Below, piece after piece: positions 33,541 through 43,712 of a stretch of DNA of 64,000 nt. Every line of letters begins with the position of its first letter. Positions within the stretch are counted from its first letter, which is position 1. Made by a program: the position numbers and the translations under genes. This stretch comes from Aedes albopictus (taxonomy: Eukaryota; Arthropoda; Insecta; Diptera; Culicidae), in the NCBI RefSeq assembly GCF_035046485.1, contig NC_085138.1, forward strand, positions 272,223,694 through 272,287,693, written 5' to 3'. The notes under the pieces are model-generated. The model was not told where the DNA came from and did not search any database. It saw nothing but the letters and a program-made list of their open reading frames with translations.

Positions 33541-33790
33541 GTGTGATTTTGGAGGCAAAGTGAAAAAGCCGCTTTTTTATCATTCGGGCCGATCCCATCG
33601 TCGTCGCCGCCGATTTGACTGTGCTTATCTTCATACGGGACGGTTTAGTGTGATTTTGGAGGCGAAGTGAAGAGGCCGCTATTTTTCATTCGGACCGGCC
33701 GCGTCGTCGTCGTCGTCAATTTGAATGTGCACATCGTCGTACCCGTGTATAGTTGTGGCGGTTCAGTGTGATTTCGGAGAAGAGACCAGT
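33541..33790 (+). repeat. Tandem monomers, 107 and 118 bp, possible TE 5' UTR repeats
   Basis: The phrase GTGTGATTTYGGAG starts at 33541, 33648 and 33766. The first two units share 'gtgaaRaRgccgct' and a 'cgtcgtcg' tract, and the third diverges after the first 15 bases. Short tandem units at a TE junction are typical of promoter-bearing 5' UTR monomers of LINEs or of LTR enhancers. They abut the broken end of an I-clade LINE, but I cannot tell which element they came from. Confidence 0.55.
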
Positions 33791-34439
33791 TAGTGGAAGA
33801 TGCTGCAGCACATACGCACTGGACACTTCGAAGGATGTTTATTGGTGAGCTCGTTCCATTTTATCATAATTAATGCTAAAGGATGTATAAAATTCTGCTC
33901 TGGTTTTTGTGTATTTATCTAACAAATATTGAAAAGTTCGTCACGTCATGTGTCGGCGCTAGCTTTCAATGCACATTCAGTTGATAATAAATATTTTTCT
34001 TTCATTTTTTGCATTTACACAAAAATTTGAATGGTTCGTCATCTTCGGTGTCGACATATGTAATATTTTATTCAAAATGAATAAATGTTTTGACTCAAGT
34101 AAGGGTTAATGTTTGTAATCATATTGTGAATTCACTCTAATAATTATCACGTCATCAATTTGTGTTCATGTTTCCATCCGTTCGCTATGCTGGCAGTTTG
34201 CTCGAAATCAAATATACTGTCAGTTTTACAAATTCAGCCTAGACAACAACTACTCTATGCGCCACCTAAGAGTTGGCCTCGAAAACGATATGAAAAATTT
34301 CACATTCAAATCTATTGCGTCGTATCCCAGAAATTGCATCGTAGAGAGTCAAATAGGTCCAGCAGTGGAAATTTACTAGCTAAATACAAAAGACTATTGA
34401 AGTTAAACTCTCTCTAACCCACCAATAGTGGGAAATTGC
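33791..34439. other. Non-coding stretch upstream of LTR
   Basis: There is no gene. It may include the true 5' boundary of the LTR, which I could not place because no second LTR exists in the window for comparison. Confidence 0.35.
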
Positions 34440-35803
34440 GCAGCAATTTTTAGGCTCGACACAATCAAGACCGCGATCGTCTCGTCACTTTAGTGGAGTG
34501 CTTTGTTGAGACAAGTTGAACTTGATCCCAAGTTAGAAAAACTTGTTGATAGTGGACAAATAATTATTCCGTGATAGCTTATAGCTAAACTCGAAGTAAG
34601 TTCGCGCGCTATTAGTGTTTTGAATTAATGTGAAAATTAATTGATTTTATTTGAAATTTAACAGCTAAATTTTCGAGTGCATTATAGTTTGAAAAGAAAT
34701 TGAATACTAGTGAATTAACTGCCAATTGAATTCAGGTAAGCCTAATACGATAAACTAGTGAGCAAATATGTGAAATTATATCCGCGTTGATTAGGATTAG
34801 CGTGCCCTAACAACGTGGGCGGTTAGTCTGGAGCCGACTCGAGTAGTCCGTTGTGGATTCAACGAACCACTACTAGCCCGTGCAGTGCGGACAACCACCG
34901 TGCGAACATTTGCTGTCGGCGGCTCAAAGAATCGCCTCGCTCGTCTCGTCGATTTGAGTGCCCTCTCCTTGGTGCAATCGGGTGTCATCGCAAGCCAATA
35001 AGCCGCAAGGCGTCGGCCAAGCTACATCCACGGCCGATCACTCCACGCAACTAGGGGACGCCTATACCCCGAATGAAACGCCTGCGAGCATGACCCGTTT
35101 GTGAGGTGTCGAGACGAAACCACTGATCGAGCTGAGAACCGACTACGCGACGGTGAAACCGAAGAAGGCGGATTGGGTTGGATCACGTGGGGACTACCGA
35201 CTGCGAGCGACGTTAGATTCCTCGTTTGCGCACATCAAGGTCAGATCTGATCCTATTGCTCACTCTAGAGTTAGTTTTCCAATTGGAAATCGAAAAAGCT
35301 AGAAAGCGTGACGTCACCATAGGCAATTAGGTTTATTTGAATTTGAACTAATTTGCTTTGAATTTGGAGCTCAGCTCCCGAAAGACAAACTATTTGAACT
35401 CGAACGATTTAGTTGAATTGACACCGCGTTCGACTATTAATTTAGAATAATAAATTACTTCGAATTTAGTTTGTACTCCACTTTTTTTTCTCGCGTCACG
35501 CTAATAAATTTTGAATTGATTATTTGATTGTGTTAGTTTAATTTTAGCAAAGTAATTCCTCTTTGGCGGATCATTGAGATTTGATTTTCGGTAATTATTT
35601 TAGATCATTTGTTTGAAATTCTATCTGCTGAGTTTATTTGATTTGCCGTACGACGTTTGAGACGAAATTGCGACCTTAGTTCTGCGAACTTCAGTTAACC
35701 TGCCCTGAGAAGGCAGTCTCTTTCCGGGCTAATTAACGGAGTAACGGTCCTTCGTTGAAGGTGGCGCTTAAGCCGTTACTTGGAAACAGAACGGAGCGTT
35801 ACA
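34440..35803 (+). mobile_element. 5' LTR of an Osvaldo-like Ty3/gypsy retrotransposon (5' edge uncertain)
   Basis: The right edge is defined. The sequence ends in ...GCGTTACA at 35803, followed by three bases and a tRNA-Lys primer site (35807). LTRs normally end in CA directly before the primer site, so 35803 is the LTR end. The left edge is a guess: Osvaldo-type elements have LTRs of more than 1 kb, and the sequence is uninterrupted and non-coding back to about 34440. A polyadenylation-like AATAAA lies at about 35449. No matching 3' LTR is in the window. Confidence 0.55.
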
Positions 35804-35806
35804 TTT

Positions 35807-35824
35807 TGGCGCCCAACGTAGGGC
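35807..35824 (+). promoter_or_regulatory. tRNA-Lys primer-binding site of LTR retrotransposon
   Basis: TGGCGCCCAACGTAGGGC is complementary, with a single mismatch, to the 3' end of insect tRNA-Lys(CUU), whose acceptor end I recall as ...GTTGGGCG-CCA. It starts three bases after the LTR end and about 400 bases before the gag-like ATG, the normal place for minus-strand DNA priming. Use of tRNA-Lys points to the Osvaldo-like branch of Ty3/gypsy. Confidence 0.8.
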
Positions 35825-36208
35825 CCTGATTGCAGAGCCTTGGCGTTTTTGTACATAATTGAATTAGTTTGAATTTTTGCAGTAGAGTTGTTGAATTGAA
35901 TTGGAATCAAATCGGAATTTAACGTAGGATTAGTTTTTATTTGGATTTCGTTGAGCAAATCTAATAGTAAGTTAGGATTACAGTTTCGAAAATCGGTGAA
36001 TACGTTTTAGTTTAGTTTCGGTTATTTTTTTCTCCTCGAATTTGAATTTTTGAAAATAATATTCAAATCGTAAAATTTCTTCTTTTTTTTCTTGTTTTTT
36101 TTCCTACTATATTTCGTGTGTTACTGTCATATTTTTTACCCTAGTTTAAATTGAAGTGCTATTTGAAGTGATTGAAGTGAACGTGATTGTGAATTTAAGT
36201 ATATTACA

Positions 36209-37255
36209 ATGGCCTCGGAGAACTACAGCCTAGATGATAGTGGGAATTTGAACCGTACGGCGAATTCGCAAAGAACGCTGGTTACTCCACCAGGTTCCGA
36301 CTTCGTTGATTCTTTGGAGGGTGCAGTTGGTGGTTTGAATCCCGTTCGCACACCGCATATCGTTTGGGCAAATCAAATGCTGATGGGAGTTTCCTCTAAC
36401 GGACCCGAAGTCCACGGATTGTCGTTAGATAGTCGTCTTCCAGTCCCGAATAACTTGCAGGCCGAAATGGACCACGCTGCAAGACTCCAGCTTTCGGCCG
36501 AAGGATTCCCGCTTCCTTTCCGGGGAGTTCCGTCCAGTACCAGGTTGGAGAAAGCGGCTGGATATGACTCCGATGATTTGCCGGCGGATTTGATGGGATT
36601 TTCCTATCCAGGAGCGGAGACGACACGGGGTACCAATCCATTTTTGACACCCGGTTATCGGAGACCAGAAGGCACGATAAGTAACACTGGCCTCCGCGGA
36701 CGGCAAACACAATCGCTTAATGGATCGTTTCTGCTACCTCGAGACGACGCTGTACCGCTACTGAATTCCACCGTGCAGCCGATCGTTTCTTCGGGAACCA
36801 CGATGATAAATGGAAGTCCAACAGTGCCTCGTCCTGCGTTCGACTCTCAGCCGTCGTCTTCAACGCAAGGTCACCGAATGTTAGGTGCGGTTCAAACCAA
36901 TGTTCCCGCATGCCAGAATGGAGGTTTTCCTACATCCATCAGTGAAACTGGAGTATCCACACAGTACGTCTGTGGGCAAACGGAAGGAATTGCACAAACC
37001 GGTCGTCAACCACCTGTAAATGAGAGTGATACGTCGCATAACTATGTACATGTGTCGGAAATTCAATACTATGTGCAGACTTACGTTCGCCAACTCTTGA
37101 CTGGCCAACCGAATCGTCCCGTTGTTTCAGATATGGTCGTTAACCACTTGGCTCAAGAAATCGGAAGTATCGGCCTACATAATCCCGGAGTTCCTGATGT
37201 GTCTCGTACTCCGGATGGAGTTCATGTTGTCTCTCAGGAACCAAAAAATCTGTAG
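36209..37255 (+). CDS. Gag-like protein of LTR retrotransposon, probably 3' truncated
   Basis: The frame starts at an ATG in the context ACAATGG and encodes 348 residues without interruption. It follows the LTR and primer site at the distance expected for gag. It is rich in Ser, Thr, Gly, Pro and Asn and mostly disordered-looking, with a more structured C-terminal stretch (IQYYVQTYVRQLLTGQPNRP). There is no CCHC zinc knuckle and no protease, RT or integrase follows. The DNA after the stop is non-coding, so the element is a 5' fragment (LTR plus leader plus N-terminal gag). I call it gag by position, not by domain match; a host single-exon gene is a less likely alternative. Confidence 0.6.
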   Translation: MASENYSLDDSGNLNRTANSQRTLVTPPGSDFVDSLEGAVGGLNPVRTPHIVWANQMLMGVSSNGPEVHGLSLDSRLPVPNNLQAEMDHAARLQLSAEGFPLPFRGVPSSTRLEKAAGYDSDDLPADLMGFSYPGAETTRGTNPFLTPGYRRPEGTISNTGLRGRQTQSLNGSFLLPRDDAVPLLNSTVQPIVSSGTTMINGSPTVPRPAFDSQPSSSTQGHRMLGAVQTNVPACQNGGFPTSISETGVSTQYVCGQTEGIAQTGRQPPVNESDTSHNYVHVSEIQYYVQTYVRQLLTGQPNRPVVSDMVVNHLAQEIGSIGLHNPGVPDVSRTPDGVHVVSQEPKNL

Positions 37256-37539
37256 AATTTTTTGATATGCTCATCTCAAAATTGACAAAATGGTCACTTA
37301 CACCTCTTTGCATCTGGGGCCCTCATTTCATTTATGGCCTTACCAGTTAGTTCAAACATTAGTATCATATGCGATGAAAATTGACCCTCCGCTGAACATG
37401 TAAATACTTTTTATTTTCGCAGGTCCAACTTAGTTTCTATCTGTTTATTGAATATGTATAAATATAGGGAAGGTGAAGGACGTAAATTATCAGATGAACG
37501 CTTTATTTTTAACAACACTGTTTCCAGCTTTTCAGTGGA
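37256..37539. other. Non-coding stretch after gag-like frame
   Basis: No continuation of the retrotransposon is seen in any frame. A pyrimidine-rich 'tttttattttcgcag' at about 37408-37422 resembles a splice acceptor but no convincing exon follows directly. Confidence 0.35.
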
Positions 37540-37920
37540 CTTGTCCTCCGTCGCTGGGCACGCGGATGTTGAACATTATACTTCCCCAAGCGAATTTGCA
37601 CTCGCGAGCCCTGCTGCATGTGAACCCTCCCGACACAAAGTCTCGGACGGATAGCAGCATTAGCAGTCAGACGTCGGAGATTTGGTTTGGGCTGGCTGTA
37701 CCGGGCGAAGGAGGAGATTCCCCTTACAGACGGAGATTGAGGTTACGCGAGTTCCGGCAGCCGGAGCAGCGGTTGCGAATGCAACAAACTCCCCGTGGCG
37801 GGTGACGACACAGCACGAACATAACAGTAGCGATGTAGGTATCGATGCGGAGAAAGAGGTACACATGTTTGTCAACACGTTTAACTTCTGCCGGACTGCT
37901 GGAACAGTAGCATAATCGCA
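37540..37920 (+). other. GC-rich block of unknown nature, possible exon
   Basis: This block contrasts with its AT-rich surroundings and is open in two plus-strand phases. One reads RTDSSISSQTSEIWFGLAVP and ends at 37805. The other reads TNSPWRVTTQHEHNSSDVGI, passes a donor-like GAG|GTACAC at 37857 and ends at 37915. It could be a host exon with upstream acceptor 'ctgtttccag' (about 37529) or decayed TE coding sequence. No protein family was recognised and the correct frame cannot be decided from the sequence alone. Confidence 0.2.
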
Positions 37921-38178
37921 ATGTAAGTGGGTAGTCAGGGTGGAATTTAGGGAATAACATGTGATGCACGGGCTATCCTCAGATACCAGTCAGTACGTGG
38001 AGCACTGTAAGAGCTCTCCTATGTTTTATAAATACTCTAGCGACACTGAGTAGCTAATTAACTGCTGTAAGCATTTTGTTGTCATTTTTGTAGTGTCTTC
38101 ATTAGCCTAACCGATTAAAATCTTTGCACAAGCGATAATAGTGTGCAAACAATATATGTATCAAATTTGAAGTTATAA

Positions 38179-38330
38179 GGCGCCGTCCACAAATTACGTA
38201 ACGCTCTAAAGAAAGGGGGGAGGTTTTAGGGTTTTTATTCAAAAAAGCGTTACAGAGGATGGGGGGGGGGGGGGGGTGCTAGGTTTTGAAAAATGTCGAT
38301 TTTAGCGTTTCGTAATAAATGGATGCTGCC
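38179..38330. mobile_element. MITE (152 bp) flanked by TAA, with a G16 tract
   Basis: The left end GGCGCCGTCCACAAATTACG and the inverted right end GGCAGCATCCATTTATTACG match at most positions, and both continue into 'aacgct'. The trinucleotide TAA flanks both ends (38176-38178 and 38331-38333), as expected for PIF/Harbinger-type elements. The 'GCCGTCCAtAAATTACGTAACGC' type of end is common in insect MITEs. The interior has an uninterrupted run of 16 G (38261-38276). Confidence 0.65.
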
Positions 38331-38333
38331 TAA

Positions 38334-40406
38334 GTTAAAAAGCTATGTAATAAATACACAAATAATATAGAATATTTTGTATACACAGAAAAATATTTTG
38401 TATGTTTTGGATTAAAATCTCTACTACATTTTTATTGAATTGAATATTGAGTTTATTGTTGAAAATATCGTTTATATTACATTATACCCTATCAAGCATG
38501 CTTTTCTAGGAAAAACAGAACAGAATGCATCAAAAACAAATCAGAATGTGTATTTTCACAAAAAAGATAACATTCGAGTGTTTAAGTGACAGAGGTGTTC
38601 TTTATTTCTATATTATTTCTTTTTCAATTATTTTTATTTAAATTTTATATTGACATCATATAAACCTTCCTAAATACAACCCAAACCAATTCAGCCTCAT
38701 ATGAAAGCAAAACGGTTTCGCTAGTCGCTCTTTCTCCGCATCGATTCAAAACCAATACTTCGTCTTCGAAGGCATTCGACCGTGTATCGATGAACCAACC
38801 AGTCCACACATAACCATCCGTCGTTGTCGTCGGCTTCCGTACGGTGGCGGCGCTCCCTTCCGAGGCATTCCGCCAATGTAATATTTATATATTGTCAAAT
38901 GAATGAATCCATTCAATGCAAATTATATTGTTATAGAAAACGGTTCCCTTCTTCGCCTGTACACACAGCATCCCAGTCAGTGCTTGCAACTTTCCCTCTT
39001 CTCCAACCAACCAACGTCTCGGTTCGTATGACGTCTGCTGCACCCCAGTATCACTGCTTGTTTTCTCCGGACCGTTTGAGGTTATCGGTTCGGTTTCGGC
39101 TATACTTAGGTGTCTACTCCTTTGAGGTTTACTGGTTTTGCCGTCGCTTGTGTCGTCTTTCTCATTTGGTGGAAGCAAACGCAGAAGGCTTCCACATTTT
39201 GGAATTCCTTACACTCGTACAGGCATTTTTTCGGTGTTTTATCGGCACTATTCCACGTCATAAAATAAGGCGAGCAGAAGAATCGAACGATTTTTTGTTC
39301 TTTTTCGGTATGGTATGGTATGGATAGTCCCGCTATCAGACCAGAGTGTATAAACTTTATTTCAAACTTCCAAACCAGTGACAAAGAGGACAGCAGAGTC
39401 CTGTTATTTTCTTTTGGACTTGTCTGTTGTGCCCTTTTCCACAGTTTTGGAATTCTTGTTTTAGGAACAGATTGTTTTAATTCCGAAGGGTTGGATCAAT
39501 GTGTCAATAACTTAATAAAGCGACAAATAAAGCTATACAATTTTATGTCATCTTTACTTTCAGCCGGTTTATCAAACTCCGGAAAGGATTGGTGCTGGAA
39601 ATTGATCAGATTGTTCAGGTCTACTGTTCAAAATTATTTTTGTGTTATTTTTAATTCAAATACTACTCATATTTTTCGTTTATTTATATTTGTGTGCTTT
39701 CAATGACACTACAAGTGTAATCTGTAGCTAAATGTTTTGAATTTCACGTGGTTTTTACATGTATTGATTGCGGATCGTCGAACATCTGTTTCGATCATCA
39801 TTTTTTGAATATCTTAGGTTGGTGTAACTTAATGATAACCTAATGATAAATGCAACCACACGCAAAAAAATCCGTTCCTATATACGTGAACTTCCAGTCA
39901 CGGCAACGGGAACAAACGGGAACTATGCATAGCAACGATAACAACAATAAGAAATGTGAACTAGATGTCACGGTTTCTAGAACGCCCATATTGACAGCTG
40001 GAACTAGTTCCAGTTCACGGTGTATATTTGCTTGTTCTCATATTTGCGTTTGTTTGTTCACGTTTATCAAAACGGTTTTCTGAGCGTGCAGGATTTTTCT
40101 GACATTTTACCAGAGTCGGCAATTTGGATGAAGCGTGTAACATAGCTGTGGTTCTCACAAGTTCCTTCCTCATGGTTCTACAGGTCAGCCGATGACAAAG
40201 ACCGCTAGCTAAGAGTTGTGTGATTCTGACTCTGTCGTCCTTCTGAATTCAGCTCGATTAAAGAGGTACGTCCTGAGCGTCTGTTCTGTTCAGAAGCTGA
40301 GTATGAAGTGTCGTATTACGCCAGCTATAACTACGGAGTCAACCTCTTCAGCGCGGCCTCGGTAAGGTAGCCTGCTGAAAACTTTTAATCATTAATGAAG
40401 CAACGA
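38334..40406. other. Non-coding stretch, no gene recognised
   Basis: Frames up to 167 codons occur (plus strand 38824-39327, minus strand 38885-39178) but overlap on opposite strands and show no recognisable domain. A moderately GC-rich patch at 38800-39060 may be old unique sequence. The 3' portion is target DNA for the LINE inserted at 40421. Confidence 0.3.
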
Positions 40407-40421
40407 ATAAAATCCGACCGA
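40407..40421 (+). repeat. Left target-site duplication of I-clade LINE
   Basis: ATAAAATCCGACCGA, identical to 43713-43727. The pair marks the exact insertion boundaries of the LINE between them. Confidence 0.9.
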
Positions 40422-40424
40422 TGA

Positions 40425-42134
40425 TTTAACAAAAAATTTTCTGATTTAGTCTCTTCTGCTTTAATTGGTTTTGATGAATCGCTTTCTTCTATTCAAAATT
40501 ATGATTATTTTTCAAAATTATTAATTCAATGTTTGTACAAATCCCAAACAAAAAAACTATCTCCAGGTTCTTCCAAAAGTAAACATCCTTCTTTTTGGTG
40601 GGATCATGATTGTACAATTGCTCTAAAAAATAAATCAAATGCTTTCAAAAAATTTAGACATTCTGGATCTAGAGACCATTATCTTTTTTATTGCAAAACT
40701 GAAGCTCAATTTACCCGAGTTTGTAAATTCAAAAAAAGAAACTATTGGAAAAATTGTGTTCAAAATCTTGATTCGCAGACATCTTTGTCTCAATTATGGT
40801 CTGTTGCCAGAAATTTGAGAAATTTCAGTAATCCTCCATCGCCTGTATTGGAGTATTCGGAAGATTGGATTGAACATTTTGGTTCTAAAATTTGTCCTGA
40901 TTTTGTCCCTACCTCCATTTCGTTCAAAAAATATCAATGTTATAACTATTATCCGGATCTTTGTGACAAATTTTCCATCGAGGAATTGGGTTTGGCCCTA
41001 TCTATTACCAAAAATACTGCACCAGGTATTGACAACATAAAATTTATTGTTTTAAAAAATTTACCACTTGATGGGAAGATGCATTTACTTTCTTTATATA
41101 ATTCATTTCTATTTCAGAATACTATTCCTTCTGAATGGCGGTCTATTAAAGTAATAAGTATTCTAAAACCTGACAAAAATCCATCATCAGCAGATAGTAG
41201 GAGACCTATTAGTTTATTATCATGTCTTCGAAAATTAATGGAAAGAATGATTTTAAACCGCCTTGAACTATGGGCTGAAAAAAATAATATTTTTGCATCA
41301 TCCCAATATGGATTTAGGAAAGGTCGTGGGACTCGGGACTGTATTGCTCTTTTAACCTCTCATATTGAACTAGCGTTCAATAAGAAACTAGATGTTGTTT
41401 CTACATTCCTCGATGTGTCTGGTGCATATGATTCCGTTTTGATAGATTTATTATTTGAGAAAATGAATGATTGTAAAATACCATTTATTATTTCGAATTT
41501 CCTGTGTAATTTGTTTTCTTTCAAAATTATGCACTTTTTCCATAACGGATCTACAAAAATGATACGTTATAGCTATTTTGGACTTCCTCAGGGTTCTTGT
41601 TTAAGTCCATTTTTGTACAATTTATTTACAAGGGACATGATTTCCATTATTCCAAATGGATGTTATTTGATTCAGTTTGCTGATGATAATGTAATTTCTA
41701 TTAGTGGAAAAAATAGAGAAATTCTTCGTCATTTTATGCAAAATTCTTTGGATGATATAAATACCTGGGCGCATAATAATGGTTTCAGTTTTTCTGCTCA
41801 AAAAACCAAATTCGTAATATTTTCTCGTAAACATACCCCAGTAGGTATTGATTTATATTTGAATTATAATCAAATTGAACAAGTATTTGAATATAAATAT
41901 CTTGGCATTTGGTTTGATTCAAAATTGAAGTGGAATAAACATATTGTATATATTAAAAAAATTTGTTTGAGAAGAATAAATTTTCTTCGTACAATCACTG
42001 GAACATGGTGGGGTGCTCATCCTACTGATATGATAACTCTTTATAAAACAACCATTCGTTCTGTTATGGAATATGGTTGTTTCGCTTTTGGATGTGCTGT
42101 ACAAACACATTTTTCCAAACTTGAAAAAATTTAG
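40425..42134 (+). CDS. I-clade LINE ORF2, reverse transcriptase part, ended by a premature stop
   Basis: The frame is open from the truncation point, right after TGA at 40422-40424. An ATG-less start is expected for a truncated element; TTG at 40533 is only an alternative start codon. Domains: a linker with WWDHDCTIALKNKSNAFKKF, RT motifs TAPGIDNIKFIVL, DSRRPISLLSCLRKLMERMI, YGFRKGRGTRDCI, the catalytic Asp in FLDVSGAYDSV, GLPQGSCLSPFLYNLF and the catalytic pair in IQFADDNVIS, then thumb FEYKYLGIWFDSKLKW and YKTTIRSVMEYGCFAFG. It ends at TAG 42132-42134, directly followed by the same frame, which encodes RNase H. The stop is a single nonsense change. RT catalytic residues are intact. Confidence 0.9.
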   Translation, partial: FNKKFSDLVSSALIGFDESLSSIQNYDYFSKLLIQCLYKSQTKKLSPGSSKSKHPSFWWDHDCTIALKNKSNAFKKFRHSGSRDHYLFYCKTEAQFTRVCKFKKRNYWKNCVQNLDSQTSLSQLWSVARNLRNFSNPPSPVLEYSEDWIEHFGSKICPDFVPTSISFKKYQCYNYYPDLCDKFSIEELGLALSITKNTAPGIDNIKFIVLKNLPLDGKMHLLSLYNSFLFQNTIPSEWRSIKVISILKPDKNPSSADSRRPISLLSCLRKLMERMILNRLELWAEKNNIFASSQYGFRKGRGTRDCIALLTSHIELAFNKKLDVVSTFLDVSGAYDSVLIDLLFEKMNDCKIPFIISNFLCNLFSFKIMHFFHNGSTKMIRYSYFGLPQGSCLSPFLYNLFTRDMISIIPNGCYLIQFADDNVISISGKNREILRHFMQNSLDDINTWAHNNGFSFSAQKTKFVIFSRKHTPVGIDLYLNYNQIEQVFEYKYLGIWFDSKLKWNKHIVYIKKICLRRINFLRTITGTWWGAHPTDMITLYKTTIRSVMEYGCFAFGCAVQTHFSKLEKI

Positions 42135-43391
42135 TTTCGAAGTTTAAGAATCTGCTTAAAACTGTTGAATTCTACTCATACAAAATCCGTAGAAGTTTTA
42201 GCTGGTGTTGTTCCACTCAAAAATCGTTTTCATGAATTAAATAGTAAATTTTTGATCCATTGTTTTTCAATTAGTCATCCACTAATCGATACATTAAAAA
42301 CACTCAATGAAATCAATCCCTCTAGCAAAATTTTAAGTTCTTTTATTTTCTGTTCTACAGAAAATGTTGTTCAAAATTTTTCCCCCGGTTTTCATGAATA
42401 TAGTATGAGTGTCCATTCATATCGTCCTTGTATTGACTTATCATTACTTGAAGAGTTGAAACACATTCCTCATCAGGATTATCCTCGATTTGCCAATTTG
42501 TTATTTAAACGAAAATTAATTGGGATTGAAAATGATAAAATTTATTACACAGATGGTTCCATGATTGACGGTGTTGCAGGGTTTGGAGTGTTTAATTTGC
42601 ATTTGGTCCATTTTTATAAATTGTTATCCCCATGTTCCAATTTCACAGCTGAATTAGTTGCTCTATATTTTACATGTAATTTGATTAAAAATTGTACACC
42701 TAGCATATACATGGTGTGTTCTGACAGTTTGAGTTGTCTTTTGGCTCTAAATTCAATAAACTTTCATTTCAAAACTAACCATATAATTTTGTCAATCAGA
42801 GGGTTACTACATGATTTAAATTCTCGAGGTTATTTTATAAAATTTGTTTGGGTTCCAGCTCATTGTAGTATTTTTGGCAATGAACAAGTCGATTATTTGG
42901 CAAAATTAGGTGTTTTTCGTGGAATAATTTATAATCGTGATATTTTTTCCTATGAATATTTCTCCAAGCTGAAGAAATATTCATTGAACAATTGGCAAAT
43001 TTCTTGGAATGAAAGTGAACAAGGACGATATTGTAATTCCATTTGTCCAAGAATTAAGAATCATCCTTGGTTTAAAAACTTGGATGTTGGACGTAATTTT
43101 GTTTGTTCTATTTCAAGATTAATGTCTAATCATTATATTTGTAATGATTATTTGTATCGTATGAATATAATAGATTCTAATCTTTGTGCATGTGATAAAT
43201 CATATGAAGATATAGATCATATTGTTTTTGAATGTCCTCGTTATAAATTACCTAGACAAAAACTTATGGATAGAATGGTTTGCTTGAGCAATGATATTCC
43301 TGTGTCTGTTCGAGATATTTTGGCCATTAAATTTCTGCCCATCTTAAAAATAGTATATCAATATTTAAATGAAATTTTTTGTCAAATTTGA
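42135..43391 (+). CDS. I-clade LINE ORF2, RNase H and C-terminal part
   Basis: This continues the RT frame after the premature amber codon; the first alternative start is TTG at 42165. RNase H catalytic residues are all visible: Asp in KIYYTDGSMI, Glu in FTAELVALYF, Asp in MVCSDSLSCL and the last Asp in NEQVDYLAKLG, preceded by VPAHCSIFGN. The domain degrades the RNA template strand during reverse transcription. A C-terminal Cys/His cluster (NLCACDKSYEDIDHIVFEC) follows, as in other I-group ORF2 proteins. There is no further stop until 43391. Confidence 0.88.
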   Translation, partial: FRSLRICLKLLNSTHTKSVEVLAGVVPLKNRFHELNSKFLIHCFSISHPLIDTLKTLNEINPSSKILSSFIFCSTENVVQNFSPGFHEYSMSVHSYRPCIDLSLLEELKHIPHQDYPRFANLLFKRKLIGIENDKIYYTDGSMIDGVAGFGVFNLHLVHFYKLLSPCSNFTAELVALYFTCNLIKNCTPSIYMVCSDSLSCLLALNSINFHFKTNHIILSIRGLLHDLNSRGYFIKFVWVPAHCSIFGNEQVDYLAKLGVFRGIIYNRDIFSYEYFSKLKKYSLNNWQISWNESEQGRYCNSICPRIKNHPWFKNLDVGRNFVCSISRLMSNHYICNDYLYRMNIIDSNLCACDKSYEDIDHIVFECPRYKLPRQKLMDRMVCLSNDIPVSVRDILAIKFLPILKIVYQYLNEIFCQI

Positions 43392-43712
43392 TGCTCACTG
43401 TTTTGTTTTTCCTTTTTATTTTTAGAAACCACTTCCCTAGGATACGATTCCGATGATTCCGATCAAGTATTTGACCCCTGATTTCCATACGTGTGGTGGC
43501 CCATTGGATGTCGTCGGCTCTGGCATGGAACAATTCCGGATGAGCCTTTAATATTAAGTTTTCTTTATTTTGTAATTACTGTTTTTTTTTTTTAAAGAAA
43601 AAGAGGTTTTATGCCTTTTTGAGAACGATTTCGTAATGTAAGGAAATCACTCAAAGGGGCTTTTCCCTCTTTCAAAATCAGAAGTTAAAAAATAAACATA
43701 ATTATAATAATA

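Larger units (their letters stand above)
40422..43712 (+). mobile_element. I-clade non-LTR retrotransposon, 5' truncated, recent insertion
   Basis: The element is bounded by perfect 15-bp duplications (40407-40421 and 43713-43727). It starts inside ORF2, downstream of the endonuclease, and runs through RT, RNase H and a C-terminal Cys/His segment to a 3' UTR ending in TAA repeats ('aattataataataata'). An RNase H domain plus a TAA-repeat 3' end is the pattern of the I clade (Drosophila I factor). Truncation at the 5' end is usual for target-primed reverse transcription. The perfect duplication and the nearly clean ORF indicate a recent event. Coding sequence is strongly AT-rich. Confidence 0.9.

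Noticed and set aside
38824..39384. 167-codon plus frame and opposing minus frames considered as a host gene
   Set aside because: The frames overlap on opposite strands without recognisable homology, splice signals or repeats.
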